From contig NC_021505.1 in NCBI RefSeq assembly GCF_000412675.1, forward strand, positions 3,466,501 through 3,530,500: a stretch of DNA of 64,000 nucleotides, in the 5' to 3' direction. Shown in pieces: positions 1-8,677 of the stretch. Position 1 is the stretch's first letter, and every line of letters begins with the position of its first letter. The notes under the pieces are model-generated. The model saw only the letters and a program-made list of their open reading frames with translations, was not told where the DNA came from and searched no databases. The DNA comes from Pseudomonas putida NBRC 14164 (GTDB taxonomy: Bacteria; Pseudomonadota; Gammaproteobacteria; Pseudomonadales; Pseudomonadaceae). The position numbers and the translations under genes are program-made.

Positions 1-1595
1 ACTTCCAGGCCTTGCAGGCCGCGTTCGACAACGAGCACGACGATGACATTACCTACTACCTGTTCGACCTGCCCTACCTCGGCGGCAAGGACCTGCGTGA
101 ATTGCCTGTGCAAGACCGCCGGGCGACCTTGGCCAAACTGCTGAAGCACAACGCATCGGCCATCCTGAAGTTTTCCGAAGACTTCAACCAGCCGGTCGAC
201 GCGCTGCTCGACAGCGCCTGCCGGTTAGGCCTGGAAGGCCTGATCGGCAAGCGCGCCGACAGCCCCTACGTTGGCCGGCGCAGCAGCGACTGGGTCAAGC
301 TCAAGTGCACGCAACGCCAGGAGTTCGTGATCGTCGGCTACACCGCGCCCAAGGGCAGCCGCCAAGGCTTTGGGGCCCTGCTGCTGGCGCTGCACGACAC
401 CGACAGCGGCCAGTTGCGCTACGCCGGCAAGGTGGGCACCGGCTTCAGTGCTGCCACGCTGACGAGCATCCTCACCCGCCTGAAACCCCTGCACACCGCC
501 AAGCCACCCTTGCCTGAGCCCCCCAGCGGTGCCGATGCGCGGGGCGTGCACTGGCTCAAGCCAGAACTGCTGGCCGAGGTCGCCTACGCCCAGATGACCC
601 GCACAGGGATCGTGCGCCATGCGGTTTTTCACGGGTTGCGCGACGACAAGCCCGCCACTGCCATTGCCCTGGAACGTGCAATGCCGGTAAAGAACGCAGC
701 ACATGCAGAGCCCAAGGGTTTGAGCAACCTGCACCTGACCCACCCCGACCGCGTGATCGACAAGACCAGTGGCACCAGCAAACGACAGGTGGCGGAGTAC
801 TACGCCCAAGTCGCCGACTGGCTGCTGCCACAGCTCGAACACCGCCCCGTGGCGCTGGTGCGCGCACCGGAGGGCCTGGACGGCGAGCTGTTCTTTCAGA
901 AGCATGCGGGGCAGTTGCACCTGCCCAAGCTGACCAGCTACACCAAGGCCCAGGCCGGCCAGGCGGCAATGGTGCTCAACAGCGCCGAGAGCCTATTGGG
1001 CGCAGTACAGATGAACATGCTTGAACTGCACACCTGGAACGCCACCGACAAAAATTTCGACAGGCCTGACCGCTTCATCCTCGACCTCGACCCCGACCCG
1101 GCATTGCCATGGAAGGCCATGCTCGAGGCCACCCAGCTGCCCCTCACCCTGCTCGATGAGCTGGGCCTGAAGGTGTTTCTCAAGACCAGCGGTGGCAAAG
1201 GCATGCACCTGGTCGTGCCGCTCACCCGTCGGGCCGGCTGGGAGGAAGTGAAGGACTTCAGCCATGCCCTGGTCAAACACATGGCAGACTTGTTCCCGGA
1301 CCGGCTCAGCGCGGTCTCCGGGCCCAAGAACCGGGTCGGGCGCATCTTCATCGACTACCTGCGCAACGGCAAGGGCGCTACCACCGTGGCCGCCTACTCG
1401 CTGCGCGCCCGCGAAGGCCTGCCAGTGTCGGTGCCGATCTGGCGCGAGGAGCTGCCCAAACTCAAGAGTGCCAACCAATGGAATATCGGCAACTTGCAGG
1501 CGCGGCTTGCGCAGGTGGACGACCCTTGGGCCGAGCTGGGCTCGACCCGGCAATCGATCACCCTGCGCATGCGCAAGCAACTGGGGATCGCATGA
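1..1595 (+). CDS. ligD: Multifunctional DNA ligase D, 3' part (ligase and polymerase domains)
   Basis: ATP-dependent ligase of bacterial non-homologous end joining, which seals and fills double-strand breaks held by Ku. The gene enters the window already in the adenylation domain (reading frame from base 3), so the N-terminal phosphoesterase region and the adenylated lysine lie outside. Visible are ligase motif IV (LEGLIGKR), motif V (DWVKLKC), an OB-fold, and from about base 715 the primase-type polymerase domain with DLDPDP as the metal-binding D-x-D, then SGGKGMH and IDYLRNGKGAT. This phosphoesterase-ligase-polymerase order is the Pseudomonas one. The stop overlaps the next start (ATGATGG), so translation is probably coupled. 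ku lies 3 kb away on the opposite strand. Confidence 0.96.
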   Translation, partial: FQALQAAFDNEHDDDITYYLFDLPYLGGKDLRELPVQDRRATLAKLLKHNASAILKFSEDFNQPVDALLDSACRLGLEGLIGKRADSPYVGRRSSDWVKLKCTQRQEFVIVGYTAPKGSRQGFGALLLALHDTDSGQLRYAGKVGTGFSAATLTSILTRLKPLHTAKPPLPEPPSGADARGVHWLKPELLAEVAYAQMTRTGIVRHAVFHGLRDDKPATAIALERAMPVKNAAHAEPKGLSNLHLTHPDRVIDKTSGTSKRQVAEYYAQVADWLLPQLEHRPVALVRAPEGLDGELFFQKHAGQLHLPKLTSYTKAQAGQAAMVLNSAESLLGAVQMNMLELHTWNATDKNFDRPDRFILDLDPDPALPWKAMLEATQLPLTLLDELGLKVFLKTSGGKGMHLVVPLTRRAGWEEVKDFSHALVKHMADLFPDRLSAVSGPKNRVGRIFIDYLRNGKGATTVAAYSLRAREGLPVSVPIWREELPKLKSANQWNIGNLQARLAQVDDPWAELGSTRQSITLRMRKQLGIA

Positions 1596-2617
1596 TGGAC
1601 TTCGCTCACCTCGCCCGCCTGCTGCACCGCTTCGGTACCCGTTTGCGGGCCATCGATCTCGACCCCTTGCTGCCTGAACTGTTGCAGGCACTTCGAGCCG
1701 AACAGCTAGACCTGCTACCCCTGCCCGGCCACGGGCGCACCCTCGAGCGCTGGCGGGCCTTGGCGCGGGTTGCCGGTTGCGATCTCGGCTTGGCCAAGCT
1801 GTATGAAGGCCACACCGATGCCCTGGCAATCCTCGCCGAGTGCGGCGCCGCCCAGCATGCTCACGACGGTATCTGGGGCATGTGGGCCGCGGAGCCGCCG
1901 GATGCCAGGGCCCACATCGTCGCGCGCCATGGCGAACGGGTTCAGCTGCAAGGCCGAAAAGCATGGTGCTCGGGCGCGCTGCAGATCGATCGAGCGCTGC
2001 TGACCGCCTGGGAGAATGACCAGCCACAGCTGGTGGCCATTGAACTGTCACACCCCAGCCAGCGCATCCAGGCCGAGCAATGGCAGGCCGTAGGCATGGC
2101 CAGCACCGCCAGTGTCACCATCGAGTTCGACAACTCACCGGGGCTGGCCATCGGCACACCCGGCCAGTACCTGTCCCGCCCAGGCTTCTGGCAGGGCGGC
2201 GCAGGTATCGCTGCCTGCTGGTACGGCGCGGCCGAGGCATTGGCAGGTTACCTGCGCGAGCACTGCAACAAACCTCGGCCCGACCCCCATGCCGATGCCC
2301 ACCTGGGGGCGGTCGATGCGGCGTTGTACGGTGCCCGCGCCGCCCTTCGCGAGTGCGCCGCGTGGATCGACCAGCACCCCCAGGACGACGCCAGTTTCGA
2401 GGTACGCCGCACCCGCGCCCAGATCGAGCAGGCGGTCGAACAGGTCATTCAGCATGTTGGCCGAGCCCTGGGGGCTACCCCCTTCTGCCGCAGCAGCCAT
2501 TTCGCCCGGCTTAGCGCCGACCTGCCGGTGTACCTGCGCCAAAGCCACGCTGAACGCGACTTGGCCGAACTGGGTCAGCAAGTGACCAGCACACCGACAG
2601 GAGCATGGCAGCTATGA
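1592..2617 (+). CDS. Acyl-CoA dehydrogenase-fold protein
   Basis: A 341-residue protein with the layout of an acyl-CoA dehydrogenase: an N-terminal helical part, a middle beta domain (around WGMWAAEPP and the KAWCSGA stretch) and a C-terminal helical bundle. It is short for the family, which usually has about 380 residues, and I do not see the usual catalytic glutamate context, so activity as a fatty acyl-CoA dehydrogenase is uncertain. The start was chosen at the ATG overlapping the ligD stop (ATGA); a second ATG follows directly. It opens a four-gene cassette with ATGA or near-ATGA junctions, which points to one pathway, probably oxidation of a glycoconjugate or amine intermediate. The role is inferred from context only. 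Confidence 0.75.
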   Translation: MMDFAHLARLLHRFGTRLRAIDLDPLLPELLQALRAEQLDLLPLPGHGRTLERWRALARVAGCDLGLAKLYEGHTDALAILAECGAAQHAHDGIWGMWAAEPPDARAHIVARHGERVQLQGRKAWCSGALQIDRALLTAWENDQPQLVAIELSHPSQRIQAEQWQAVGMASTASVTIEFDNSPGLAIGTPGQYLSRPGFWQGGAGIAACWYGAAEALAGYLREHCNKPRPDPHADAHLGAVDAALYGARAALRECAAWIDQHPQDDASFEVRRTRAQIEQAVEQVIQHVGRALGATPFCRSSHFARLSADLPVYLRQSHAERDLAELGQQVTSTPTGAWQL

Positions 2618-3369
2618 GCGAGAACCTTATTGATGCGGCCACGGGCACGCCGTGGAGTGACTGGCAGCATTCTGCGCACCTGGCACGCGCCACCTGGCTT
2701 GCGCCCGAGCAGCTGTGCCCACCCGGCCGACGCCTGGTGCTGCTGGCGCCGCACCCGGACGACGAGGTGCTCATGGCCGGCGGGCTGCTTGCCAGTTTTC
2801 GCGGACGCGAACAGGACCTGGTGCTGATTTCCGCCACCAACGGCGAGGGCAGCCATCCGCACTCACCACACTGGACCGAGCAGCGCTTGCGTCACCAGCG
2901 CCCCTTGGAGAGTCGGCATGCCTTGCAGCAGCTAGACCTGGACCTCAACCGCCTGGACTGGCGGCGGCTCAACCTCAAGGACGGCGCATTGCCCCGCGAT
3001 GAGGCCTTCCTGGTCCGTCACCTGGAACAGTTGCTGGAGCCCGACGACCTGTTGCTGACCACCTGGCGTGGCGACGGCCACTGCGACCACGAGGCTGCAG
3101 GCCGCGCCGCTGCCCAGGCAGCCCAGGCGCGCGGGGCACAGCTGGCCGAAGCGCCGGTGTGGGCCTGGCACTGGGCCGCACCCGACGACCCACGCCTGCC
3201 CTGGTCGCGGGCGCATCGCTTGCAGGTCGACGAAACGCGCCAGGCCCGCAAGCGCGAGGCCTTGGCTGCCCATGCCAGCCAATTGCAACCAGACGGTGAT
3301 CGCCCGCCCGTGCTGCCTGCGCATTTGCAGGCGTGCCTGCTGCAACCCTTTGAACTGGTTTTCCTGTGA
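2614..3369 (+). CDS. PIG-L family (LmbE-like) deacetylase
   Basis: Zinc-dependent N-deacetylase of the PIG-L/LmbE family; relatives remove acetyl groups from N-acetylglucosaminyl compounds. The metal site is clear: PHPDDE near residue 45, and a distal HxxDH-like element in GDGHCDHEA near residue 155. Length (251 residues) is normal. I chose ATG 2614, which overlaps the upstream stop as ATGA and lies 11 bases after AGGAG. ATG 2605 is in frame but only 2 bases from that site. Beside a glycosyltransferase the arrangement recalls thiol-sugar synthesis (MshA/MshB, BshA/BshB), but no ligase for a cysteine step is present, so the substrate is unknown. Confidence 0.87.
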   Translation: MSENLIDAATGTPWSDWQHSAHLARATWLAPEQLCPPGRRLVLLAPHPDDEVLMAGGLLASFRGREQDLVLISATNGEGSHPHSPHWTEQRLRHQRPLESRHALQQLDLDLNRLDWRRLNLKDGALPRDEAFLVRHLEQLLEPDDLLLTTWRGDGHCDHEAAGRAAAQAAQARGAQLAEAPVWAWHWAAPDDPRLPWSRAHRLQVDETRQARKREALAAHASQLQPDGDRPPVLPAHLQACLLQPFELVFL

Positions 3370-3379
3370 TGGAGTCGCC

Positions 3380-3979
3380 ATGAGCCTCGACGCGCAATAC
3401 TTCGCCGACCTGTACGCCGACAGCGAGGACCCCTGGGCGTTTCGCACCCGCTGGTACGAACGGCGCAAGCGCGACCTGCTTCTGGCCAGCCTGCCCCGTC
3501 AGCGCTATGAGCGCGTGTTCGAGCCGGCCTGTGCCAACGGCGAGCTGAGCGTGCTGCTGGCCGAGCGTTGCGTCAGCTTGCTGTGCCAGGACATCGACCC
3601 GACCGCCGTGGGGCTGGCGCGCCAGCGCCTGGGGACCGCGAACCATGCCCAGGTCGAGCAAGGGCATCTGCCGGGCGACTGGCCAGGCGGGCAGTTCGAC
3701 CTGATCGTGCTCAGCGAAATCGGCTACTACCTCGACCCCACCGATTGGCTGCAGGTGATCGAGCAGTCGGTGGCCAGCCTCACGGCCGATGGCGGCCTGC
3801 TCGCCTGCCACTGGCGCCACCCCATTGCCGGTTGCCCACAGGACGGCCGCGAGGTTCATGCCCTGCTGGCAAGGCACTTGCCGCTGTATCCGCTGTTGCG
3901 TCACGAGGAGGCCGACTTTCTACTCGAGTACTGGACGTGCCAGCCCAGCGTCGTCGACCTGAATGAGCCCTGCCCATGA
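3380..3979 (+). CDS. SAM-dependent methyltransferase, NodS-like
   Basis: A 199-residue class I methyltransferase. Motif I reads FEPACANGELS (glycine-poor but in place), followed by an acidic end of strand 2 (CQDIDPTAV) that should bind the SAM ribose. LIVLSEIGYYL is the post-II region. NodS relatives N-methylate chito-oligosaccharide amines, which fits a neighbour that deacetylates an N-acetyl sugar, but that substrate is inference. The start at 3380 was chosen because GGAG stands 5 bases upstream and the N-terminus (SLDAQYFADLYADSEDPW) matches NodS-type proteins; the frame is open further upstream. The stop overlaps the next start (ATGA). Confidence 0.85.
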   Translation: MSLDAQYFADLYADSEDPWAFRTRWYERRKRDLLLASLPRQRYERVFEPACANGELSVLLAERCVSLLCQDIDPTAVGLARQRLGTANHAQVEQGHLPGDWPGGQFDLIVLSEIGYYLDPTDWLQVIEQSVASLTADGGLLACHWRHPIAGCPQDGREVHALLARHLPLYPLLRHEEADFLLEYWTCQPSVVDLNEPCP

Positions 3980-4635
3980 TCGCCGTCATCATACCCGCCC
4001 ACAACGAGGCCCGGCGCCTGGGGCACTGCCTCAAGGCGGTCAAGGCTGCAAGTGCGCGAGCCGAGGCGGCAGGCTTGGCGGTAGAGGTGCTGGTGGTGCT
4101 GGACCGTTGCACCGACACCAGTGCGCTCGTGGCCCGACGCCACGGTGTGCATACCCTTGAAGTGGACGCTGGCAATGTCGGCGTCGCCCGGCGAGCGGGC
4201 GCGGCATGGATGATCGCCCGCGGCGCCCAATGGCTGGCATGCACCGACGCCGACAGCCGCGTCCCGCAGCACTGGCTGACATCGCAGTTGCAATGGCGCG
4301 CCGAGGTGGTGTGCGGCACGGTGCACATCGAGCGCTGGCAACCCTGGCAAAGCATCGCCCTGCGCCGGTTGTACCGCAGCCTTTACCAGGCCCGCGAGGG
4401 GCACAGGCATATTCATGGTGCCAACCTCGGTGTGTGTGCCAAGGCCTACGAACGCGTTGGCGGGTTCCAGCCGCTGCCGGCCCACGAGGATGTTCAACTG
4501 GTGATGGCCCTGCAAGCCAGCGGGGCGCAGATCGTCTGGACCGCCGAACACAGCGTGGCGACCAGCAGCCGGCGTGATAGCCGCGCAAAACAGGGGTTCG
4601 GCGACTATCTCAGTGGCCTGGAAGGCCAGGTGTGA
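3976..4635 (+). CDS. Family 2-type glycosyltransferase
   Basis: A 219-residue GT-A fold transferase. It has the N-terminal nucleotide-binding start IAVIIPAHNEA, the metal-binding DAD in CTDADSRVP near residue 92, and a C-terminal acceptor/catalytic element (HGANLGVCAKAYERVGGF, then HEDVQL). No membrane segment is evident, so it should act at the cytosol or membrane face on a soluble or lipid acceptor. It is the last gene of the cassette that starts at ligD. A perfect 8-base stem covers its stop codon and may end transcription towards ku. Confidence 0.87.
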   Translation: MIAVIIPAHNEARRLGHCLKAVKAASARAEAAGLAVEVLVVLDRCTDTSALVARRHGVHTLEVDAGNVGVARRAGAAWMIARGAQWLACTDADSRVPQHWLTSQLQWRAEVVCGTVHIERWQPWQSIALRRLYRSLYQAREGHRHIHGANLGVCAKAYERVGGFQPLPAHEDVQLVMALQASGAQIVWTAEHSVATSSRRDSRAKQGFGDYLSGLEGQV

Positions 4636-4644
4636 CCACCTGGC
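4625..4644. terminator. Hairpin across the glycosyltransferase stop codon
   Basis: GCCAGGTG and CACCTGGC form a perfect 8-base stem with a TGAC loop that contains part of the stop codon. It lies between two converging genes (cassette and ku). No T-run follows on either strand, so intrinsic termination is only a possibility. Confidence 0.4.
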
Positions 4645-4656
4645 GAGTCTCTACCA

Positions 4657-5493
4657 TCAGGAGGCCTTGCGCGGCCGTTTGCTAGCCGGTTTTGCGCCCT
4701 TGGCCTTGCCACCGAGGCTGCGTTTGAGCAGTTCGGTAAGGTCGAGGATATCCGCGCCTTTCTCCGCGCTGGCGCCCTCCCCTTTGGCCACTGTCTCGAT
4801 CTTGCCCTTGCTGGCTTTCTCTTCCACCAGGTCGAGAATGGTCTGGCGAAATGCGTCGTGATACTCGTCCGGGGCCCAGGACCCACTCATGTCTTCGACC
4901 AGGCGTTTGGCCATGCCCAGCTCACGCTTGTCGACCTTGGCATCGGTCACGCTCTTGTCCAGCTCCAGGGTTTCAATGCTGCGCACCTCCTCGGGCCAGC
5001 GCAGGGTAATCAGCACCAGGGCGCCTTCCAGTGGCCGCAGCAGCGCGAGGTGCTGACGGGTATGCAGCACCACGGTGGCCAGGGCTACCTTGCCGGTGCT
5101 CTCCAGCGTATCGCGCAACAGCGCATAGACTTTGCCGCCGCGCCGGTCAGGGCTCAGGTAGTAAGGTGTGTCAAAGTGCTGAAGCGGAATCTCGCCAGCC
5201 TGCACGAACGAGAAAATATCGATGGTCTGGGTCGCTTCAGGGCGAGCATCGCGAATTTCCTGCTCACTGATCACCACGTAGCGGCCCTTCTCATACTCCA
5301 CGCCCTTGACGATGTTGTCCTTGTCGATCTCCTTGCCGGTTACCTTGTTCACCCGCTTGTAGCCCACCGGCTCCATGCTGCGCTTGTCGAGCCAGTCAAA
5401 ATCCACGCGCTCGGAGCTCACCGCAACGTTGAGCGAAACCGGGATGTGCACCAGCCCGAAACTGATCGCGCCTTTCCAGATAGCCCGCGCCAT
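4657..5493 (-). CDS. ku: Non-homologous end joining protein Ku
   Basis: A 278-residue bacterial Ku homodimer subunit that threads onto DNA ends and recruits LigD. It has the canonical N-terminus MARAIWKGAISFGLVHIPV, the bridge region (PYYLSPDRRGGKVYALLRD, RQHLALLRPL), and a basic tail (KGAKPASKRPRKAS) of the kind known to affect DNA end retention. The start is fixed by a strong TAGGAGGT 5 bases upstream. It converges on the ligD operon rather than being co-transcribed with it. Confidence 0.97.
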   Translation of the reverse strand: MARAIWKGAISFGLVHIPVSLNVAVSSERVDFDWLDKRSMEPVGYKRVNKVTGKEIDKDNIVKGVEYEKGRYVVISEQEIRDARPEATQTIDIFSFVQAGEIPLQHFDTPYYLSPDRRGGKVYALLRDTLESTGKVALATVVLHTRQHLALLRPLEGALVLITLRWPEEVRSIETLELDKSVTDAKVDKRELGMAKRLVEDMSGSWAPDEYHDAFRQTILDLVEEKASKGKIETVAKGEGASAEKGADILDLTELLKRSLGGKAKGAKPASKRPRKAS

Positions 5494-5634
5494 GTCTACC
5501 TCCTATGGGTTAGCAGCGAACAGAGCCCTTACTGAAACTGACTGACGACGGGTGCGAAGGTTTAGTTTGGTTGCACGACGCCAACGGGGGTCTGCAATGC
5601 GGGATAAATTGACCCGATTGCAAGCAGCCGAACG

Positions 5635-6585
5635 TCAGATGGAGGCCAGCCGCCGAGCATCCCTTCGCACGGCTTGAGGGGGGACCCCAAAACCACGGAT
5701 GAACACCTCCCGCATATGCCGGCGGTCCCTGAATCCGGTTTCCCTGGCCACCACATCCAGGCTGTGCAGGCTCTGCTCGATCATCAGCCGGGCAGACTCC
5801 AGCCGCAAGCTCTCGACAGCCTTGGCCGGTGACTGGCCGGTCTCGGCGGTGAACACGCGGGTGAATTGCCGTGGGCTCAGGTGCACCACTTCAGCAAGCT
5901 CTTCCACGCTCAATGGGCGGTTGAGGTGCTTGCGGGCGTAATCCAGCGCGCTCTGGATACGGTCCGACTTGGGCGAGAGCGTCAACAGTTCGGAGTGTTG
6001 CGACTGCCCGCCAGATCGGCGTTGGTGCATGACCATCTTGTGCGCCACCGACCTGGCCATTTCGCTGCCCAAGTCCTTTTCCACCATACCCAGCGCCATG
6101 TCCAGGGCGGCAGTCATGCCGGCAGACGTCCAGATCGGCCCATCGACGATGTAAATCCGGTCTTCCTCGACGTCGATCTTCGGGTGCAGCTCTCGCAACT
6201 TGTTCGCATAAGCCCAGTGAGTGGTCGCGCGCCGACCATCCAGTACGCCCGCTTGCGCCAGCACAAAACAGCCGGTGCAAAGGCCAGCAGTACGGCGCGC
6301 ACCGTCGACAAAGCCCCGCACGCTGGCGAGCACCTCCTCGCTGGGGGGCGTCAGAGGCGTCAGCGTGCCGGTGACCATCCAGGTGTCGGCCAGGCCCGGC
6401 GCCCCCAAGGGCAACGTGTCGATATGCATCCCCAGTGACGAGCACACCGTGCCGCCACCGATGGAAAAGTTCTGGACCCTGTAAACCGCTTCGCCCGCCA
6501 TGATGTTCGTAAGCTCGAATACGGTTTGCGTCGCCAGGGACATGATCTGGAAGCCTTCGGTGATGAGGTAGCCGACCCGGTGCAT
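5635..6585 (-). CDS. GlxA/FtrA-type transcriptional regulator (DJ-1/PfpI + AraC HTH)
   Basis: 316 residues. The N-terminal half is a DJ-1/PfpI-type ligand domain with the nucleophile-elbow region CTGCFVLAQAGVL near residue 100. The C-terminal 100 residues are an AraC double helix-turn-helix (RPLSVEELAEVVHLSPRQFTRVF, then VARETGFRDRRHMREVF). It is divergent from an SDR gene, followed by an MDR reductase gene, and probably controls that pair. A short palindrome lies in the shared promoter region. Confidence 0.9.
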   Translation of the reverse strand: MHRVGYLITEGFQIMSLATQTVFELTNIMAGEAVYRVQNFSIGGGTVCSSLGMHIDTLPLGAPGLADTWMVTGTLTPLTPPSEEVLASVRGFVDGARRTAGLCTGCFVLAQAGVLDGRRATTHWAYANKLRELHPKIDVEEDRIYIVDGPIWTSAGMTAALDMALGMVEKDLGSEMARSVAHKMVMHQRRSGGQSQHSELLTLSPKSDRIQSALDYARKHLNRPLSVEELAEVVHLSPRQFTRVFTAETGQSPAKAVESLRLESARLMIEQSLHSLDVVARETGFRDRRHMREVFIRGFGVPPQAVRRDARRLASI

Positions 6586-6631
6586 CGCTGATGCCCTCTG
6601 TGCAATGTCCTAAAACAGCACTATATGCGTC

Positions 6632-6644
6632 GTTTGAGACAAAC
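6632..6644. promoter_or_regulatory. Palindrome in the glxA-like/SDR divergent promoter
   Basis: GTTTG-AGA-CAAAC is a perfect 5-base inverted repeat about 47 bases from both starts. Its position suits an operator for the divergent regulator. AraC-type proteins more often use direct repeats, so the assignment is tentative. Confidence 0.35.
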
Positions 6645-6691
6645 ACCACCTGCTGCATGATGGCCCCACACCCAACCAACGGAGCAGCAGC

Positions 6692-7489
6692 ATGACGCAG
6701 CAACGCAAGGGCACCGCGCTCATTACGGGCGCCTCATCCGGTATCGGTTCGATCTACGCGGAGCACCTGGCCCGTCGCGGCCATGACCTGGTGCTGGTGG
6801 CACGCGACCGGGAGCGCCTCAACGCATTGGCTGGCCGGCTTACCACCGAAACCCGACAGAACGTGGAAGTATTCCCGGCAGACCTGGCCAACGCCGATGA
6901 CCTGGCCAAGGTAGAACGCAAACTGCGCGAAGACGCCAGCATCAGCCTGCTGGTGAACAACGCCGGTATCGGTACCCATACCGGGCTGCTGGAAAGCGAC
7001 GTTGAGCGCATGGCGCACATGATCACCCTCAACGTCACCGCCCTCACCCGCCTTACCTATGCAGCTGTCCCCGGCTTTGTCGCTCGCAAGCAAGGCGCGG
7101 TCATCAATATCTCGTCCGTCGTCAGCCTGGCACCCGAACTGCTCAACGGCGTGTACGGTGGTAGCAAGGCCTACGTCACCGCGTTCACCCAGTCGCTGAA
7201 CAAGGAACTGGCGGGTACTGGCATCCAGGTTCAGGCAGTACTGCCCGGCGCCACCGCGACCGATTTCTGGCAGACCGGCGGTTTGCCCGTCGAGCACCTG
7301 GACCCAGGCATCGTGATGTCTGCCCAGGACCTGGTATACGGTGCCCTGCAGGACTTCGACAACGGCGTGCTGATCTCCCTGCCGTCGCTGCACGACCTGC
7401 AAGCCTTCGACCACTTTGAGGCCAGCCGGCAAGCCTTGTTCGGCCAGCTGTCCAGCAACCGGCTGGCGCAGCGCTACAGCGCCAGGTGA
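6692..7489 (+). CDS. Short-chain dehydrogenase/reductase
   Basis: 265 residues of the classical SDR fold. TGASSGIG binds the dinucleotide, VNNAG stabilises the core, and YGGSK holds the catalytic Tyr/Lys with a preceding serine (ISSVVS). An arginine pair after strand 2 (VARDRERL) suggests NADP(H) preference. It starts after CGGAG and is divergent from the GlxA-type regulator. The MDR reductase gene follows after 173 bases, so the two may form one regulon for reducing an aldehyde, ketone or quinone. The substrate is unknown. Confidence 0.9.
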   Translation: MTQQRKGTALITGASSGIGSIYAEHLARRGHDLVLVARDRERLNALAGRLTTETRQNVEVFPADLANADDLAKVERKLREDASISLLVNNAGIGTHTGLLESDVERMAHMITLNVTALTRLTYAAVPGFVARKQGAVINISSVVSLAPELLNGVYGGSKAYVTAFTQSLNKELAGTGIQVQAVLPGATATDFWQTGGLPVEHLDPGIVMSAQDLVYGALQDFDNGVLISLPSLHDLQAFDHFEASRQALFGQLSSNRLAQRYSAR

Positions 7490-7662
7490 TCAGCAGCGAA
7501 AGGAACGTAGTCGAGAATGTGTGGGGCGACCATGCCAGGTCACGGGCGCTTCACCACATTTTCACTGCAAGCGAGAAAGTCTTACTCCACTCAGGCTGTT
7601 TTTTGAGTGAATCGAAACGAATAGTCTGAAGCCACTTTTCGCATCCCCAAGAGGCAACGCCA

Positions 7663-8670
7663 ATGAAGGCAGTCGTTTACACCCAGCCCGGTCTACCGAT
7701 CCACGACCCACAATCGCTGTATGACGCGCAGCTGCCCACGCCAAAACCGGGGGCCCGTGACCTGCTTGTGGAAGTCCGGGCAATTGCCGTCAACCCGGTT
7801 GATACCAAGATCCGTGCAAGCCGCGGTGGTGAGCAACCACAAGTGCTCGGCTGGGACGCTGTCGGCGTCGTCCGCGAGGTGGGGCCACAGGTTACGTTGT
7901 TCCAACCGGGCGACGAGGTTTTCTACGCCGGTGCCATTGACCGCCCAGGCAGCTACAGCGAGCTTCACGTGGTGGATGAACGCATTGTCGGGCATAAGCC
8001 CCGCAGCCTGGACAACGCCAGCGCCGCGGCCTTGCCGCTCACCTCAATTACGGCCTGGGAGCTGCTGTTCGACCGCCTGGGCGTTGAAGAAAACGGTGGC
8101 AAGCAGCAAAGCCTTCTGGTGGTCGGTGCTGCCGGCGGGGTTGGCTCGATCCTGGTTCAACTTGCCCGCAAGCTCACGCAGCTCACAGTCATTGGAACCG
8201 CCTCACGGCCCGAGACCCAGGCCTGGGTGCAGCAAGCGGGAGCCCATCATGTGATCGACCACTCCGAATCGATTCCACTTCAGTTGGAAGCGCTCAAGCT
8301 GGGGCCGGTCGACTACGTCATCAGCCTGACCCATACCGACACCTATCTTGCGCAACTGGTGGAAGTGCTGCGGCCACAAGGCAAGCTCGCGCTGATCGAC
8401 GACCCCGCGCAACTGGATGTGATGCCGCTCAAGCGCAAGTCGCTTTCACTGCACTGGGAGCTGATGTTCACGCGCTCGCTGTACCAGACCGAAGACATGA
8501 TCAAGCAGCACCAACTGCTCGAGCGCGTTTCGCGGCTGGTCGATGATGGCACGCTCAAGACGACCCTGGGCGAGCACTACGGCACGATCAACGCCGAGCA
8601 CCTCAAGCGTGCCCACGCCATGATCGAGAGTGGCAAGGCACGCGGCAAGATCGTGCTGGAAGGCTTCTGA
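7663..8670 (+). CDS. Zinc-free MDR oxidoreductase (quinone reductase-like)
   Basis: 335 residues of the medium-chain dehydrogenase family. The N-terminal GroES-like domain contains GWDAVGVV and GDEVFYAG; the Rossmann part starts at VVGAAGGVGSI. The protein contains no cysteine at all, so neither the structural nor the catalytic zinc site of classical alcohol dehydrogenases can exist. It belongs with the NADPH quinone/enone reductase branch (ZonA/YhdH-like). The C-terminus GKARGKIVLEGF is typical of that branch. The 173-base leader holds an imperfectly placed inverted repeat (7588-7609) but no clear promoter. Confidence 0.9.
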   Translation: MKAVVYTQPGLPIHDPQSLYDAQLPTPKPGARDLLVEVRAIAVNPVDTKIRASRGGEQPQVLGWDAVGVVREVGPQVTLFQPGDEVFYAGAIDRPGSYSELHVVDERIVGHKPRSLDNASAAALPLTSITAWELLFDRLGVEENGGKQQSLLVVGAAGGVGSILVQLARKLTQLTVIGTASRPETQAWVQQAGAHHVIDHSESIPLQLEALKLGPVDYVISLTHTDTYLAQLVEVLRPQGKLALIDDPAQLDVMPLKRKSLSLHWELMFTRSLYQTEDMIKQHQLLERVSRLVDDGTLKTTLGEHYGTINAEHLKRAHAMIESGKARGKIVLEGF

Positions 8671-8677
8671 AGCCGGA

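Noticed and set aside
225..920. A 231-codon minus-strand frame inside ligD
   Set aside because: It lies opposite clear ligase and polymerase motifs and has no recognisable domain.
2614..4635. Bacillithiol- or mycothiol-type synthesis
   Set aside because: A glycosyltransferase and a PIG-L deacetylase are present, but the cysteine-adding enzyme is absent and the glycosyltransferase is of family 2, not family 4.
7588..7609. CACTCA and TGAGTG inverted repeat before the MDR reductase gene
   Set aside because: Only 6 bases per arm, loop contains a T-run placed inside and not after the stem; not a convincing terminator or operator.
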